Origin: Rubrobacter sp.
GTDB taxonomy: Bacteria; Actinomycetota; Rubrobacteria; Rubrobacterales; Rubrobacteraceae
Length of the DNA: 33,277 nucleotides
NCBI GenBank assembly: GCA_013812245.1
Contig: JACCTS010000586.1
Span: forward strand, 1-33,277
Reading direction: 5' to 3'
The position numbers were made by a program, and so were the translations under genes. Positions 1 to 11,044 of this stretch are shown here, piece by piece (the stretch's first letter is position 1; every line of letters begins with the position of its first letter). The notes under the pieces were generated by a model that was not told the DNA's origin, searched no databases, and saw nothing but the letters and a program-made list of their open reading frames with translations.

Positions 1-1
1 T

Positions 2-1681
<1,680 letters not shown>

Positions 1682-1815
1682 GGGCGGCGAACAGCTCAGC
1701 AGTAATCTCCGCCGGCGCCCGGAGAAGCGCCCGCCGGACCGTTGCGCTCCTCCACGGCAAACCCGCGGGCAAAATCTCCACCCTCACCGCCGGGGCGATT
1801 GAAATTCGGGCTACG

Positions 1816-2250
1816 TTGCACTGGCGACCCGGCTGCGAGCCACAGGGGCAGATCCTGCCTTCCCTCCCGAACGGCGAGCGCGCGCGCTGCTCCTTCGTGG
1901 AAAGAAGGGACGAGGCTACCGCGTCCTGTTCCATAACGGGCCAGGTCCAGGCTTTCACCGAGTTGGATCTCCGCCGAACCGTGGACTCGGTGCTTCGCGC
2001 CATCAGCGCGGCCTCCGCCCTCTCCGAGGCGGTGCTGGAGGCTTGCGCGGTCAGGCTCGCTTCCCCGGCCGTGCCGCCCACCGCCACCCTGGAGGCGCTG
2101 GCGTGGGATCTTCGCGATGCCGGATTCCCAGTCACGTTCGGTCGCTCCTGGTCTGCTGCTCCCGATGCGGAGATCGCCATCGAGACCGGCGCCGATACCG
2201 ACCTCGCCGAATTCCTTGACGGGAATTCCCCGTGGGAGGTACTCGAGTAG
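1816..2250 (+). CDS. hypothetical protein
   Basis: 144 aa ORF with TTG start; open frame continues upstream to pyrG without an obvious ATG/GTG; GC-rich codon usage; ends inside an inverted repeat. 5' end uncertain. Confidence 0.4.
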   Translation: MHWRPGCEPQGQILPSLPNGERARCSFVERRDEATASCSITGQVQAFTELDLRRTVDSVLRAISAASALSEAVLEACAVRLASPAVPPTATLEALAWDLRDAGFPVTFGRSWSAAPDAEIAIETGADTDLAEFLDGNSPWEVLE

Positions 2251-2291
2251 CCCGGCTTCCTATCCTCCGGGCTGCGAAGCTGGGCTACTCG
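2244..2291. terminator. inverted repeat between convergent genes, probable bidirectional terminator
   Basis: CGAGTAGCCCGGCTTC (2244-2259) pairs with GAAGCTGGGCTACTCG (2276-2291): 16-bp stem with one G-U on the + strand RNA; no U-tract. Confidence 0.55.
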
Positions 2292-2319
2292 ACGCTCTCC
2301 GGGTGGGAAAAGATCCGAG

Positions 2320-3535
2320 GTTCTGGTGTGAGAGCCGACATAGAAGGGAAGGCTGGGGGAGAATTGCGCGGCCAGCAGGCCAGCGAGAAAAGGTGTGGCT
2401 GCGCCTCCTACGAACCGTATGAAGCTGTAGGCGACAGAGGCCACCGGACGCTCCACGGGAGCGGCCCGCAAGACTGCGGTTGTTATGAGGGTATTGTTCA
2501 CACCGAGGAATGCGCCACCTACGACGACCGCTACCGCGAGCACGACCCGCGAGGAGACCCCGAGGCCCATGAGTGCGAGGTCGAGCGCCAGCAGGGCGAG
2601 CATCGCGTACGCGTACATCGTCGGCAGCGTCCCGAAGCGCGCCTGCAGCCTGGGGGCGCCAGGAAGACTGACGTAAAGGCGAGCATCACTCCCCAGCCAA
2701 AGAAGACCAGCCCGAGGCCGTGCGCATCGAGGCGCAGGGGAAACGGCGTGTAGGCGAGCAAGGTGAAGAAGCCGAGGTTGTAGCAGAGCGCGGTCAGCCC
2801 GAGCGTCAGGAGGCCGCGGTGTTCAAGGGCGCGGATGGGATCCAGGATCGAACTCTTGCGCTCCGTCTTTGGGATGGTGTGCAGCAGGATGAAAGCGGCG
2901 ATGAATCCAATAGCCATCAGGACGGTGACGCCAAAGAACGGGCCTCGCCAGCTTATATCGCCGAGAAATCCGCCGAGCAGCGGTCCGACCGAGATCCCCA
3001 ATCCCAGGGCTGCCTCGTAGAGTATGACCGCCCGCTCCGTTCCCGCATTCGAAAGCTCGACTACGGCGAGCGCGGTGGCGATGAAGAGCGCGTTGCCGAG
3101 TCCCCACCCGGCCCGGAAGCCCACGATCCCACCGATTGACCCGGAGAAGCCAGCCAGCGCGCTGAACACGACGATGAGCGCGAGCCCCGCCAGCAGGGTG
3201 GTCTTGTGGCCCAACCTGCTTGACACGACACCGGTAACGATCATGGCCAAACCGGTAACCAGGAAATAGCTGGTGAACACGAGCTCGACCTGGCTCGGGG
3301 TGGCGTTGAGTTGGCTGGCCAGGGCCGGAAGGATCGGGTCCACAAGACCAAGCCCCATGAACGCCACGACACAGGCAAACGCCACAGCCCAAACAGCCTT
3401 CGGCTGGTCAAAAATGCTGCCCCGTTCCTCCAGATCTTCTCCGGCTCTCATCTCCCTGTCTGGCCCCGGTATAGGTTTCAAGTCGTGTCGCCGCTCCTGT
3501 CTAAGATACGAACACCAGATCGCATACCGCACCAT
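2320..3535 (-). pseudogene. MFS transporter, frameshifted
   Basis: Two overlapping - frames: 3535-2531 carries the N-terminal TM part through FTSVFLAP; 2618 onward continues YAYAMLALLALDLALMGLGVSSRVV...FVGGAATPFLAGLLAAQF. Frame change lies at a G5 tract (2652-2656). After LPFYVG the second frame loses TM character. 3' limit approximate. Confidence 0.75.
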
Positions 3536-3828
3536 ATTGCCGTACCTGTACGTTCACGTATGAGTTTTAGGTGATGGGGCTCACGGCAGGTCAGACCGAT
3601 CGAATGTTGCGACTTATGGGTTGCAACTGATCCCAGGTTGCCAGAGATGCGTTGAGGGAGGTGAGTTATCCACCATGTAGGCACGAGTATTGTTGCGCGA
3701 GTGGATCAAACGGGCGCATCAGAGTAACCTTCGGGAGTATGGATCGAGATCGCGGACAGGATAATGTCTACTATGGTGAAGCGGATTCGTCCGTCGCATC
3801 GGTGGTTATCGGGCGGGGATATCGGTAG

Positions 3829-4962
3829 ATGAGGATCGGGGTTGTAAAGGAACTGACGCCGGGTGAGAGCCGGGTCGCGCTGGCGCCGCACGCCGTGGAC
3901 GAGCTCGCGCGCGCCGGGCACCGGGTCATGGTCGAGTCCGGCGCGGGGGAGGCGTCGAGTATCCAGGACGAGCAGTACGCAGAGGCCGGGGGATACGTGG
4001 TCGCCGACGCGGAGGGCGTGTACGCTGACTCCGAGCTCGTCGTGAAGGTGTACGGTCCCGTGACGGAGGAGTACGGGTACTTGCACGACGGTTTGATCCT
4101 CCTCTCCTTCCTCTCGTTGCCCGTGAATCCCCGCCTGATGCGGGCGCTCCTCGACTCGCGGTGCGTCGCTATCGCTTCCGAAAGCGTGCGGGACGAGCGG
4201 GGACGAATGCCCATACTTACGCCGATGAGCGAGATCGCGGGCCGCCTCGTACCCCAGATCGGGGCGCACTACCTCCAGCGGCCCGCGGGCGGAAGGGGCA
4301 TCCTCCTCGGCGGCTCCACGGGCGTCCGGCCCGGGCGCGTCGTGATCCTGGGTTGCGGCATCGTCGGCTCCACCGCCGCCAGGGTAGCCAGCGGCCTCGG
4401 CGCCGAGGTCGTCGTCATAGATCGCGATCTCGACCGGCTCCGGCGCGTGGAGGAAACGGGACTATGGGGCGTCAAAACCCTCGCGGCCACTGGCATGGCC
4501 ATTCGCGACGCCGTGCTCGGGGCGGACCTCGTCATTGGAGCCGTATTCGTGGCCGGCGCCAGGACCCCGGCCCTGGTGGACCGCGCCACGGTAGAGGGCA
4601 TGAAGGACGGAAGCGTGATCGTCGACGTGGACGTGGACTACGGAGGCTGCGTCGAGACCTCCCGACCGACCACCCTCGCAGAGCCGACCTTCGTCGAAGC
4701 GGGCGTGACCCACTACTGCGTCAAAAACGTGCCCGCGGCCGTTCCTGTGACGGCGACTCGGGCGCTCTCCAACGCCCTCCTGCCGGTGGTGCGTGGGATC
4801 TCCTCCGGCGGCATCGTCGAGGCCCTGAACACGGACCCCGGACTCAAGCGCGGCGTGGCTGTCGCGGAGGGTCGGGTGACCGACGCCGCGCTCGCCAGGG
4901 AGACCGGAAGAAACTACCATCCAATCTCCTCCATCCTCCCGCTGCACGAAGAGGCCCGATGA
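3829..4962 (+). CDS. ald: alanine dehydrogenase-like protein (AlaDH/PNT family)
   Basis: 377 aa; SRVAL, GAGEASSIQDEQY, PMSEIAGRLVPQIGAHYLQ, VDYGGCVETSRPTT, HYCVKNVPAAVP. Lacks the usual FLHL His. Confidence 0.85.
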   Translation: MRIGVVKELTPGESRVALAPHAVDELARAGHRVMVESGAGEASSIQDEQYAEAGGYVVADAEGVYADSELVVKVYGPVTEEYGYLHDGLILLSFLSLPVNPRLMRALLDSRCVAIASESVRDERGRMPILTPMSEIAGRLVPQIGAHYLQRPAGGRGILLGGSTGVRPGRVVILGCGIVGSTAARVASGLGAEVVVIDRDLDRLRRVEETGLWGVKTLAATGMAIRDAVLGADLVIGAVFVAGARTPALVDRATVEGMKDGSVIVDVDVDYGGCVETSRPTTLAEPTFVEAGVTHYCVKNVPAAVPVTATRALSNALLPVVRGISSGGIVEALNTDPGLKRGVAVAEGRVTDAALARETGRNYHPISSILPLHEEAR

Positions 4963-5714
4963 TGGGCGAAACCCGGACGGAGACCCGCGGCCGGTCCCTC
5001 GCGGACTTCACGGTGGAGCTGGACGTATACTCCGGTCCCTACGAGTGGTTGCTCGCCCTGATACTGCGCGACGAGGTGGAAATCTTCGAGGTCCCCCTGA
5101 GCGAGTTGGTCGCCCTGTATCTGGGCAACCGGGACCCGGAGCGGCAGGATATTCTCGAACGCGACACGGATTTCGCGGGATCGGCCGCCGCGCTCGTGCT
5201 GCTCAAGAGCCGGACGCTCTCCCCGGCCGCCGAACCAGAGGGTGAGGATGGTGAGGAGGAAGTCCTCACGCCCGAACAGCTAGCGGAGAGGCTCTCCCGG
5301 TACCTCAAGATCAAACGCGGCGCCGAGAATTTGCGTGAAAGACTGAAGGCGAACGCCGGGTTCCACCCTTCCGGCCACGTCCTGCGCGCCCGGCCGGGAC
5401 GACTACAGATAAATCAGGAACGACTCATCGGGGCCACCCAGCGTACATTCTCGCGCCTCACGGAGCCGCCGGTGCGGCACCTCGGCCCGATCACGGTGAC
5501 GTTACAAGACCTGGCGGCCGTGATCCGGGCCTCCCTCACCCGCGGCCCCGTCTCCTACGAAGACCTCACCCGCGACATGGACCGTCTGAACTCCGCCGTA
5601 GCCTTCGCCGCTGCGCTCTCCCTGGCCTCCGAAGGCCGCCTCAAGCTCTCCCAGCCCGAGCCGCTCGGCCCCCTTACCTTCGAGCCGGTGGAGCGAGCGG
5701 AGCAGATGCCGTGA
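4959..5714 (+). CDS. scpA: segregation and condensation protein A
   Basis: FTVELDVYSGPYEWLLALILRDEVEIFEVPLSELVALYL; ATG overlaps ald stop (ATGA). Upstream part of the 4161 ORF is out-of-frame ald. Confidence 0.93.
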   Translation: MMGETRTETRGRSLADFTVELDVYSGPYEWLLALILRDEVEIFEVPLSELVALYLGNRDPERQDILERDTDFAGSAAALVLLKSRTLSPAAEPEGEDGEEEVLTPEQLAERLSRYLKIKRGAENLRERLKANAGFHPSGHVLRARPGRLQINQERLIGATQRTFSRLTEPPVRHLGPITVTLQDLAAVIRASLTRGPVSYEDLTRDMDRLNSAVAFAAALSLASEGRLKLSQPEPLGPLTFEPVERAEQMP

Positions 5715-6346
5715 CGGAAGATCCCCATCCCACGAGCGCCGCCCTCGTCGAGGCGGTACTGCTCGTCAGCCCCAGGCCCGTAACCGCGGCCACCCTCCGA
5801 TCCGCAACCGGCCTCCCGGACAAAGACCTGCGCGACGCGCTCGCCGAATTAGAGGCGCGATACTCCCCCGAATACTCTGGCATCGTGCTCCGCCACGTCG
5901 CCGGCGGCTACCAGCTCGCGACCAACCCCGCGTGCGCCGAAGCGGTCGAGCGTTTCCGGGAGGAGGCACATCCCGCCCCGCTGTCGAGCGCGGCGCACGA
6001 GGTACTCTCGTGCGCCATCTACCTCGGTCCTTTGACACGCGGTGCAGTCTCGGCCGTCCGGGGCGTGAACTCCGACGCCGTGGTGCGCAACTTACTGGAT
6101 CGCGGTCTCATCGCTGAAGTTGGCACGGACCACGAGAGTCCCGGCTCCCCGGCCCTCCTCGCCGTGACCGACGACTTCTTGGCGGCCACCGGCGCCGCCT
6201 CCCGCGACGATTTCCCGGCCCTCGACTCCCTCGTCGGCCCCGAAGAACTCGCCCGCGTTCGTGAACGCCTGGGCTCCGCGGACGAGAGACCTCCCGAAGT
6301 CGCCGGCGACGGTGAATCCCTGGAAAAATCCCCGGAAGTCCCCTGA
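5711..6346 (+). CDS. scpB: segregation and condensation protein B
   Basis: EAVLLVSPRPVTAATLRSATGL, GGYQLATNP, LSCAIYLGPLTRGAVSAVRGVNSDAVVRNLLDRGLI; GTG start overlaps scpA stop. Confidence 0.93.
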   Translation: MTEDPHPTSAALVEAVLLVSPRPVTAATLRSATGLPDKDLRDALAELEARYSPEYSGIVLRHVAGGYQLATNPACAEAVERFREEAHPAPLSSAAHEVLSCAIYLGPLTRGAVSAVRGVNSDAVVRNLLDRGLIAEVGTDHESPGSPALLAVTDDFLAATGAASRDDFPALDSLVGPEELARVRERLGSADERPPEVAGDGESLEKSPEVP

Positions 6347-7047
6347 TGCGCTTGCAGGCTTTCCTCGCCCGTAGCGGCGCCGCCCCATCACGCCGCAAGG
6401 CCGAAGCCCTCATAGAGGCCCGCCGCGTGACCGTCAACGGTGAAACTGCGTCCATCGGCGCCACCGTCGTTCCCGATGATGAGATCCTCCTCGACGACCA
6501 TCCCGTCAGCCTGCCGGAGGTCACAGTCTCCTTCGCCCTCCACAAACCAGCCGGATACCTGACGACCCTCAAGGACGAGCCTGGCCGCGACCGCAAGACG
6601 GTCCGGGATCTGATGCCGGATCACCCCGGCCTCGTCCCCGCCGGCCGCCTGGATGCCGCGACGACCGGTCTCCTCATCCTCACCAACGACGGCCGCCTCG
6701 CCAACCGCATCACCCATCCGTCGAACGAGTTGGACAAGGAGTACCTCCTCACCGTCGAGAACCCCGCCCCCGAAGAAGCCTTCGCTTCCCTTGCCGCCGG
6801 CCCGACCCTCGAAGACGGTCCCATGCGCCCCCCGAAGCTCACCCATCTGCATCGCGCCTACCACGAGACCACCTTCCATCTCACCATCCACGAAGGCCGT
6901 AATCGCATAATACGTAGAGCGTGTGTGGCGGTGGGACTAAATCTGATCCAACTCCACCGCCTTCGCGTCGGCCCCGTGGTCCTCGGCGACCTTCCCGAGG
7001 GACATCACCGCCCCCTCAGCGACGAAGAGTTGGAACCCCTCCGATGA
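6346..7047 (+). CDS. rluB: pseudouridine synthase (RsuA/RluB family)
   Basis: S4 domain RLQAFLARSGAAPSRRKAEALIEARRVTVNG and catalytic AGRLDAATTGLLILTNDG. Confidence 0.93.
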   Translation: MRLQAFLARSGAAPSRRKAEALIEARRVTVNGETASIGATVVPDDEILLDDHPVSLPEVTVSFALHKPAGYLTTLKDEPGRDRKTVRDLMPDHPGLVPAGRLDAATTGLLILTNDGRLANRITHPSNELDKEYLLTVENPAPEEAFASLAAGPTLEDGPMRPPKLTHLHRAYHETTFHLTIHEGRNRIIRRACVAVGLNLIQLHRLRVGPVVLGDLPEGHHRPLSDEELEPLR

Positions 7048-8378
7048 GGCCCGTCGCTGGCGTACCTGGTGTGGATTTCACCGTCGAGGATGTGAGAGGG
7101 ACGTTCCCCGAGGAGATCGCAATACAACCCCTGGACCGTCCAGTGGACGCGACGATCCGGGTGCCCGGCTCCAAGAGCGTCACCAACCGCGCCCTGCTGG
7201 TGGCCGCCCTCGCCGACGGCCCCTCCACCATCCGCAACCCGCTCTTCTCCGACGACTCCTACTGGCTCTTGGACGCCCTCGCCCGCCTGGACTTCAAAGT
7301 ACACGCCGACCGCGAAGCAGCAGAGATCCATATCACCGGGCAACGAGGCATAATACCAAACACCGCTGTGGATACCTACGTGGGCAACGCTGGCACCGTG
7401 GCGAGGTTTTTGCCGCCGGCGCTGGCGCTGGGGGAGGGGCCGTATCGAGTTGATGGGGTGCCTCGGATGCGGGAACGGCCGGTAGCAGACCTCGTGGATG
7501 CCATGAGGGGGCTCGGTGCTGATGTGGGCTACGTGGAGGAAGAAGGACGGTTTCCGCTGGTCGTGAACGGTGGCGGTCTCGCTGGCGGGACTGTTCGGGT
7601 ACGGGGCGGCAAGAGTAGCCAGTTCGTGAGCGGCTTGCTGATGGCGGCGCCCTATGCGTGGGATCCGGTTGTCCTGGAGATAGAAGGCCGAACGGAGTGG
7701 CCTTACGTCGGCATCACGGCGGAGGTGATGCGGGCGTTCGGCGTCGAGATCGAGATCGGGGAAAGGTTCCGGCGGCTCGCCGTAGAGCCAGGATTCTACT
7801 TGGCCCGGGAGTACGAGGTGGAGCCAGATGCCTCTGCGGCCTCGTACTTTCTGGCGGCGGCGGCCGTGACGGGTGGACGGGTAAGGATATCAGGACTGGG
7901 CACCGGGTCGCCGCAGGGGGATCTCCGTTTCGCGGAGGTACTCGGCAAGATGGGGTGCGAGGTCGAGCTCGGGACCGACTTCGTCGAGGTGCGGGGGCCG
8001 GAGCGGTTGCAGGGGGTTGACGTGGACATGGGGGCGTTTTCGGACACCATGATCACGCTGTCCGCCATCGCTCCCTTCGCGGAAGGCCCCACGACCATAA
8101 GGAACGTCGCACACATCCGCCACCAGGAAACCGATCGCATAGCCGCCGTCGCCACCGAGCTGAGACGGCTAGGCATCGGCGTCGAAGAGGGCTCCGACTC
8201 CCTGCGGATAACCCCCGGTCCCGTGAGGCCCGCCTCGGTACGCACCTACGACGACCACCGCATGGCGATGGCCTTCGCCATAACCGGCCTTGTAGCGTCG
8301 GGCATCCGCATTAGGGAGCCGGGCTGCGTCACTAAGACCTTCCCCGACTACTTCCAGCGGCTCGACGCGCTGAGGTAG
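7044..8378 (+). CDS. aroA: 3-phosphoshikimate 1-carboxyvinyltransferase (EPSP synthase)
   Basis: RVPGSKSVTNRALLVAALADG, GNAGTVARFLPP, RVRGGKSSQFVSGLL, HIRHQETDRI, TYDDHRMAMAFA; start at 7044 overlaps rluB stop. Confidence 0.95.
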   Translation: MRPVAGVPGVDFTVEDVRGTFPEEIAIQPLDRPVDATIRVPGSKSVTNRALLVAALADGPSTIRNPLFSDDSYWLLDALARLDFKVHADREAAEIHITGQRGIIPNTAVDTYVGNAGTVARFLPPALALGEGPYRVDGVPRMRERPVADLVDAMRGLGADVGYVEEEGRFPLVVNGGGLAGGTVRVRGGKSSQFVSGLLMAAPYAWDPVVLEIEGRTEWPYVGITAEVMRAFGVEIEIGERFRRLAVEPGFYLAREYEVEPDASAASYFLAAAAVTGGRVRISGLGTGSPQGDLRFAEVLGKMGCEVELGTDFVEVRGPERLQGVDVDMGAFSDTMITLSAIAPFAEGPTTIRNVAHIRHQETDRIAAVATELRRLGIGVEEGSDSLRITPGPVRPASVRTYDDHRMAMAFAITGLVASGIRIREPGCVTKTFPDYFQRLDALR

Positions 8379-8460
8379 CGCCGTATCGTAGCGGAACTCG
8401 TCCTGCCAAGGCCCGAGGATTGCGCTGGAGGCTGGAGCCCTGGACCAAAAAAAGCGCCGA

Positions 8461-8499
8461 TTCATCCTGGTTTCATCAGTAGTTCATCCGGCATTCATC
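8461..8499. promoter_or_regulatory. four phased TTCATC direct repeats, candidate OmpR/PhoP-family response regulator operator
   Basis: TTCATC at 8461, 8472, 8483 and 8494, exact 11-bp period, immediately upstream of the secreted ORF/RHS locus. Confidence 0.6.
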
Positions 8500-8554
8500 T
8501 GCGTTGTCTACCCTCACCAGGCACTTGTGCAGCCATGGGAATGGAGGGATAGGC

Positions 8555-8797
8555 ATGCCGGGAGAAGAAGGTCGCTCAGGAAACCACCCCACTTGGATGC
8601 GGGCAACACAGCAACTTCTACTCTTGGCATTCGTGATCTTTCTCCTGCCACTCTCCACTGCAAGCGCCCAACCGTTTGAAGGTAGGGAATCAAGTCAGGA
8701 AGGCGGGAAGTCGGTAAGGTCCAACCTCACGGCCGACGATCCCGGACCACCGGCCAATAAACGCAGCTCGCGGAAAGAGGAGGCGGAGGGACCATGA
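8555..8797 (+). CDS. small protein with N-terminal signal peptide (possible detached N-terminus of the RHS gene)
   Basis: ATG at 8555 preceded by GGAGGG; MPGEEGRSGNHPTWMRATQQLLLLAFVIFLLPLSTASA hydrophobic segment then low-complexity polar tail; stop overlaps ATG of the 8794 ORF (ATGA). ORF track starts at 8504. Confidence 0.5.
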   Translation: MPGEEGRSGNHPTWMRATQQLLLLAFVIFLLPLSTASAQPFEGRESSQEGGKSVRSNLTADDPGPPANKRSSRKEEAEGP

Positions 8798-9339
8798 ACC
8801 CTGGCGAGGAGCGGCAGGTGAACTGGCAGGTGCGCGCTTCCGGGCGAAGCGTCGAGCGAATCTACGGCCTGAACGTGGATGCTTCGGCGGCGGGCGTGAG
8901 TTCCAGGACCGCCTCCAGGCAGGTTGTCGTTCCTCCACTGTCCACAAGGCCGGATGTACCCCCTGGCGAGGGTGACGACCAGGGCCAGTGCGTGGACCGC
9001 ACCGCCTGCGGCGACGACCCCGTAAACTTCGTCACCGGCAACGTCTACGAGTACCGCGAGGACCTCTACGTGCCGGGCCGGGGCGTCCCCTTACGCTTCA
9101 TCCGCTTCTACAACTCCCGTGACCCCTACGATGGGCCCCTCGGCGCGGGATGGACCTACACCTACAACGTGAGCCTCGAGGAGAATGCCGACGGCTCGGT
9201 CGAGGAGATGGACCCGCAGGGCAAACGCCTCGTCTACACGAAGAACCCCGACAGCTCCTACTCTGCGCCGAAGGGTTTCCACGACACGCTAAAGAAGAAT
9301 CCTGACGGCACGTTCACACTCGTCAGGAAGGCTGACCGG

Positions 9340-11010
9340 GAAGAGTGGCTCTTCGACGCGGACGGCGCTCTCGCCGCGATCTCCGATAAGGACGGCAACA
9401 CCCTCTCGCTCTCCCGCGACGCCCAGGGGCGGCTCTCCGGGATCACGGACTCCGCAGGCCGCCGAACCTCGCTGGAATACGACGATGCCGGACGCATCAC
9501 CACCCTCATCGATCCGGCGGGCAACGTAACCCGCTACACCTACGAAGCGGGCGACCTCGTGAGCGTCACCGACCCCCTCGGAAACGCCATCCGCTACGAG
9601 TACGACACGGCCCACAACCTCACCAGGATCACGGACAAGACTGGCGGCGCATTCCTCTTCTCCTACGATGATCAGGACCGCGCCATCTCCGCGCGGGCCG
9701 GCGACGGCACCTGGGCCGCCACCCTCGCCTACGATGACGCCGGCAACAAGACCACCGTCACCGACTCCAGAGGCGGCAAGAGCGTCTTCCACTACAACGA
9801 TATGAGCCGCATCACGAAGCTGGAGCAGCCGGATGGAACGGTGCTTGACTACACCTTCGACCCCGAAGGCAACCTCGTCTCGAAGACCGATCCCCTCGGC
9901 CGCATCACCCGCATGGCCTACGACGCAGCGGGCCGTATCGTCAAGGTAACCGATCCCAAGGGCGGCGTCGCCACCTATGAGTACGATCTCCTCGGACGCC
10001 GGACCAAAGCCACCAACCCCAACGGCCACTCGACCACCTACGAGTACGACGCGATGGGAAGGCTTACGAAGGAGACAGACCCACTCCTCAACGCCACAAC
10101 TTATACTTACGACGCGGCGGGTAACCAGAAGAGCCGTACCGACGCCGCGGGACGCCGCACGGCATACACATACGACGCCATGAACCGCCTTACGGCCACC
10201 GCCTACCCGAACAGCACTGAGGTCCGGAGCACGTACGATGCGGTAGGCAACCTTACTTCGATTTCTGACGAGACCGGCATCTATTCCTACGCATACGACT
10301 TCCGCAACCGCCCCACCAGCGAGACGTGGCCCGGCAACCGTGTGATCCGGTACGAGTACGACGCCGCAGGCAACCGCACCGCACTCGTGCATCCGGACGG
10401 CAAGAAGGTAATCTACACCTACGACGCGGCAGGCAGGATGTCTAGCCTCACCGACCGCGAGGGCGCCAGAACAACCTACGCCTACGATGCACTCGGCCAG
10501 CCCACGCGCGTCTCCTACCCGAACGCCACCGGAGAAGAGTACGCATACGACCCGCTGGGACGCACCACGACAGCCACGGCCACCGGCCCTGGCGTCGTCC
10601 TCGCCAGGCAGAGCTACGCCTACGACGACGCCTCCAACCCGGTTTCCATCACGGACATGGCCGGCAGGAAGAACACCTACGCCTACGACGCCCTAGATAG
10701 GCTCACCGCCGAGGCCCATCCCGGCGGGCCGACGACATCCTACGCTTACGACGCGGCCGGCAACCGCACGAGCATGACGAAGGGTAGGACCACGACCGCC
10801 TACACCTACGACGCCGCCGAGAGGATGACGAAGGCCGGAACCACGAGCTACGTCCACGACAACAACGGTAACCTCACGTCCGTCAAGTCCGGCAAAAAGA
10901 TCATCGCCACCTACGCCTACGACTACGAAGACACGATGACCAGGGCCGGCGATACCACCTACGAGCGCGACCCCCTTGGCCGCGTCGTCTCCTCCACCAG
11001 CGCCTCGGCG
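9340..11010 (+). repeat. YD/RHS repeat-coding region
   Basis: Recurrent codon block for (T/A)Y(T/E/A)YDAxGRxT-like units roughly every 60-65 nt. Confidence 0.85.
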
Positions 11011-11011
11011 A

Positions 11012-11044
11012 CCACCTCATACCTCTTCCACCTCATACCTCTTC
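11012..11044 (+). repeat. 16-bp exact tandem duplication
   Basis: CCACCTCATACCTCTT repeated back to back (11012-11027, 11028-11043, plus shared following C); 16 is not divisible by 3. Confidence 0.95.

Noticed and set aside
4161-4958. N-terminal extension of the ScpA ORF
   Set aside because: Arg/Gly-rich out-of-frame translation of ald; real ScpA starts at 4959.
9289-10392. Long - strand ORF of 367 aa opposite the RHS gene
   Set aside because: Valine/glycine-rich mirror of the YD repeats; the + strand has unmistakable RHS sequence.
9340-11010. Regular repeats suggestive of CRISPR
   Set aside because: Repeats are degenerate protein-coding YD units with no constant repeat/variable spacer pattern.
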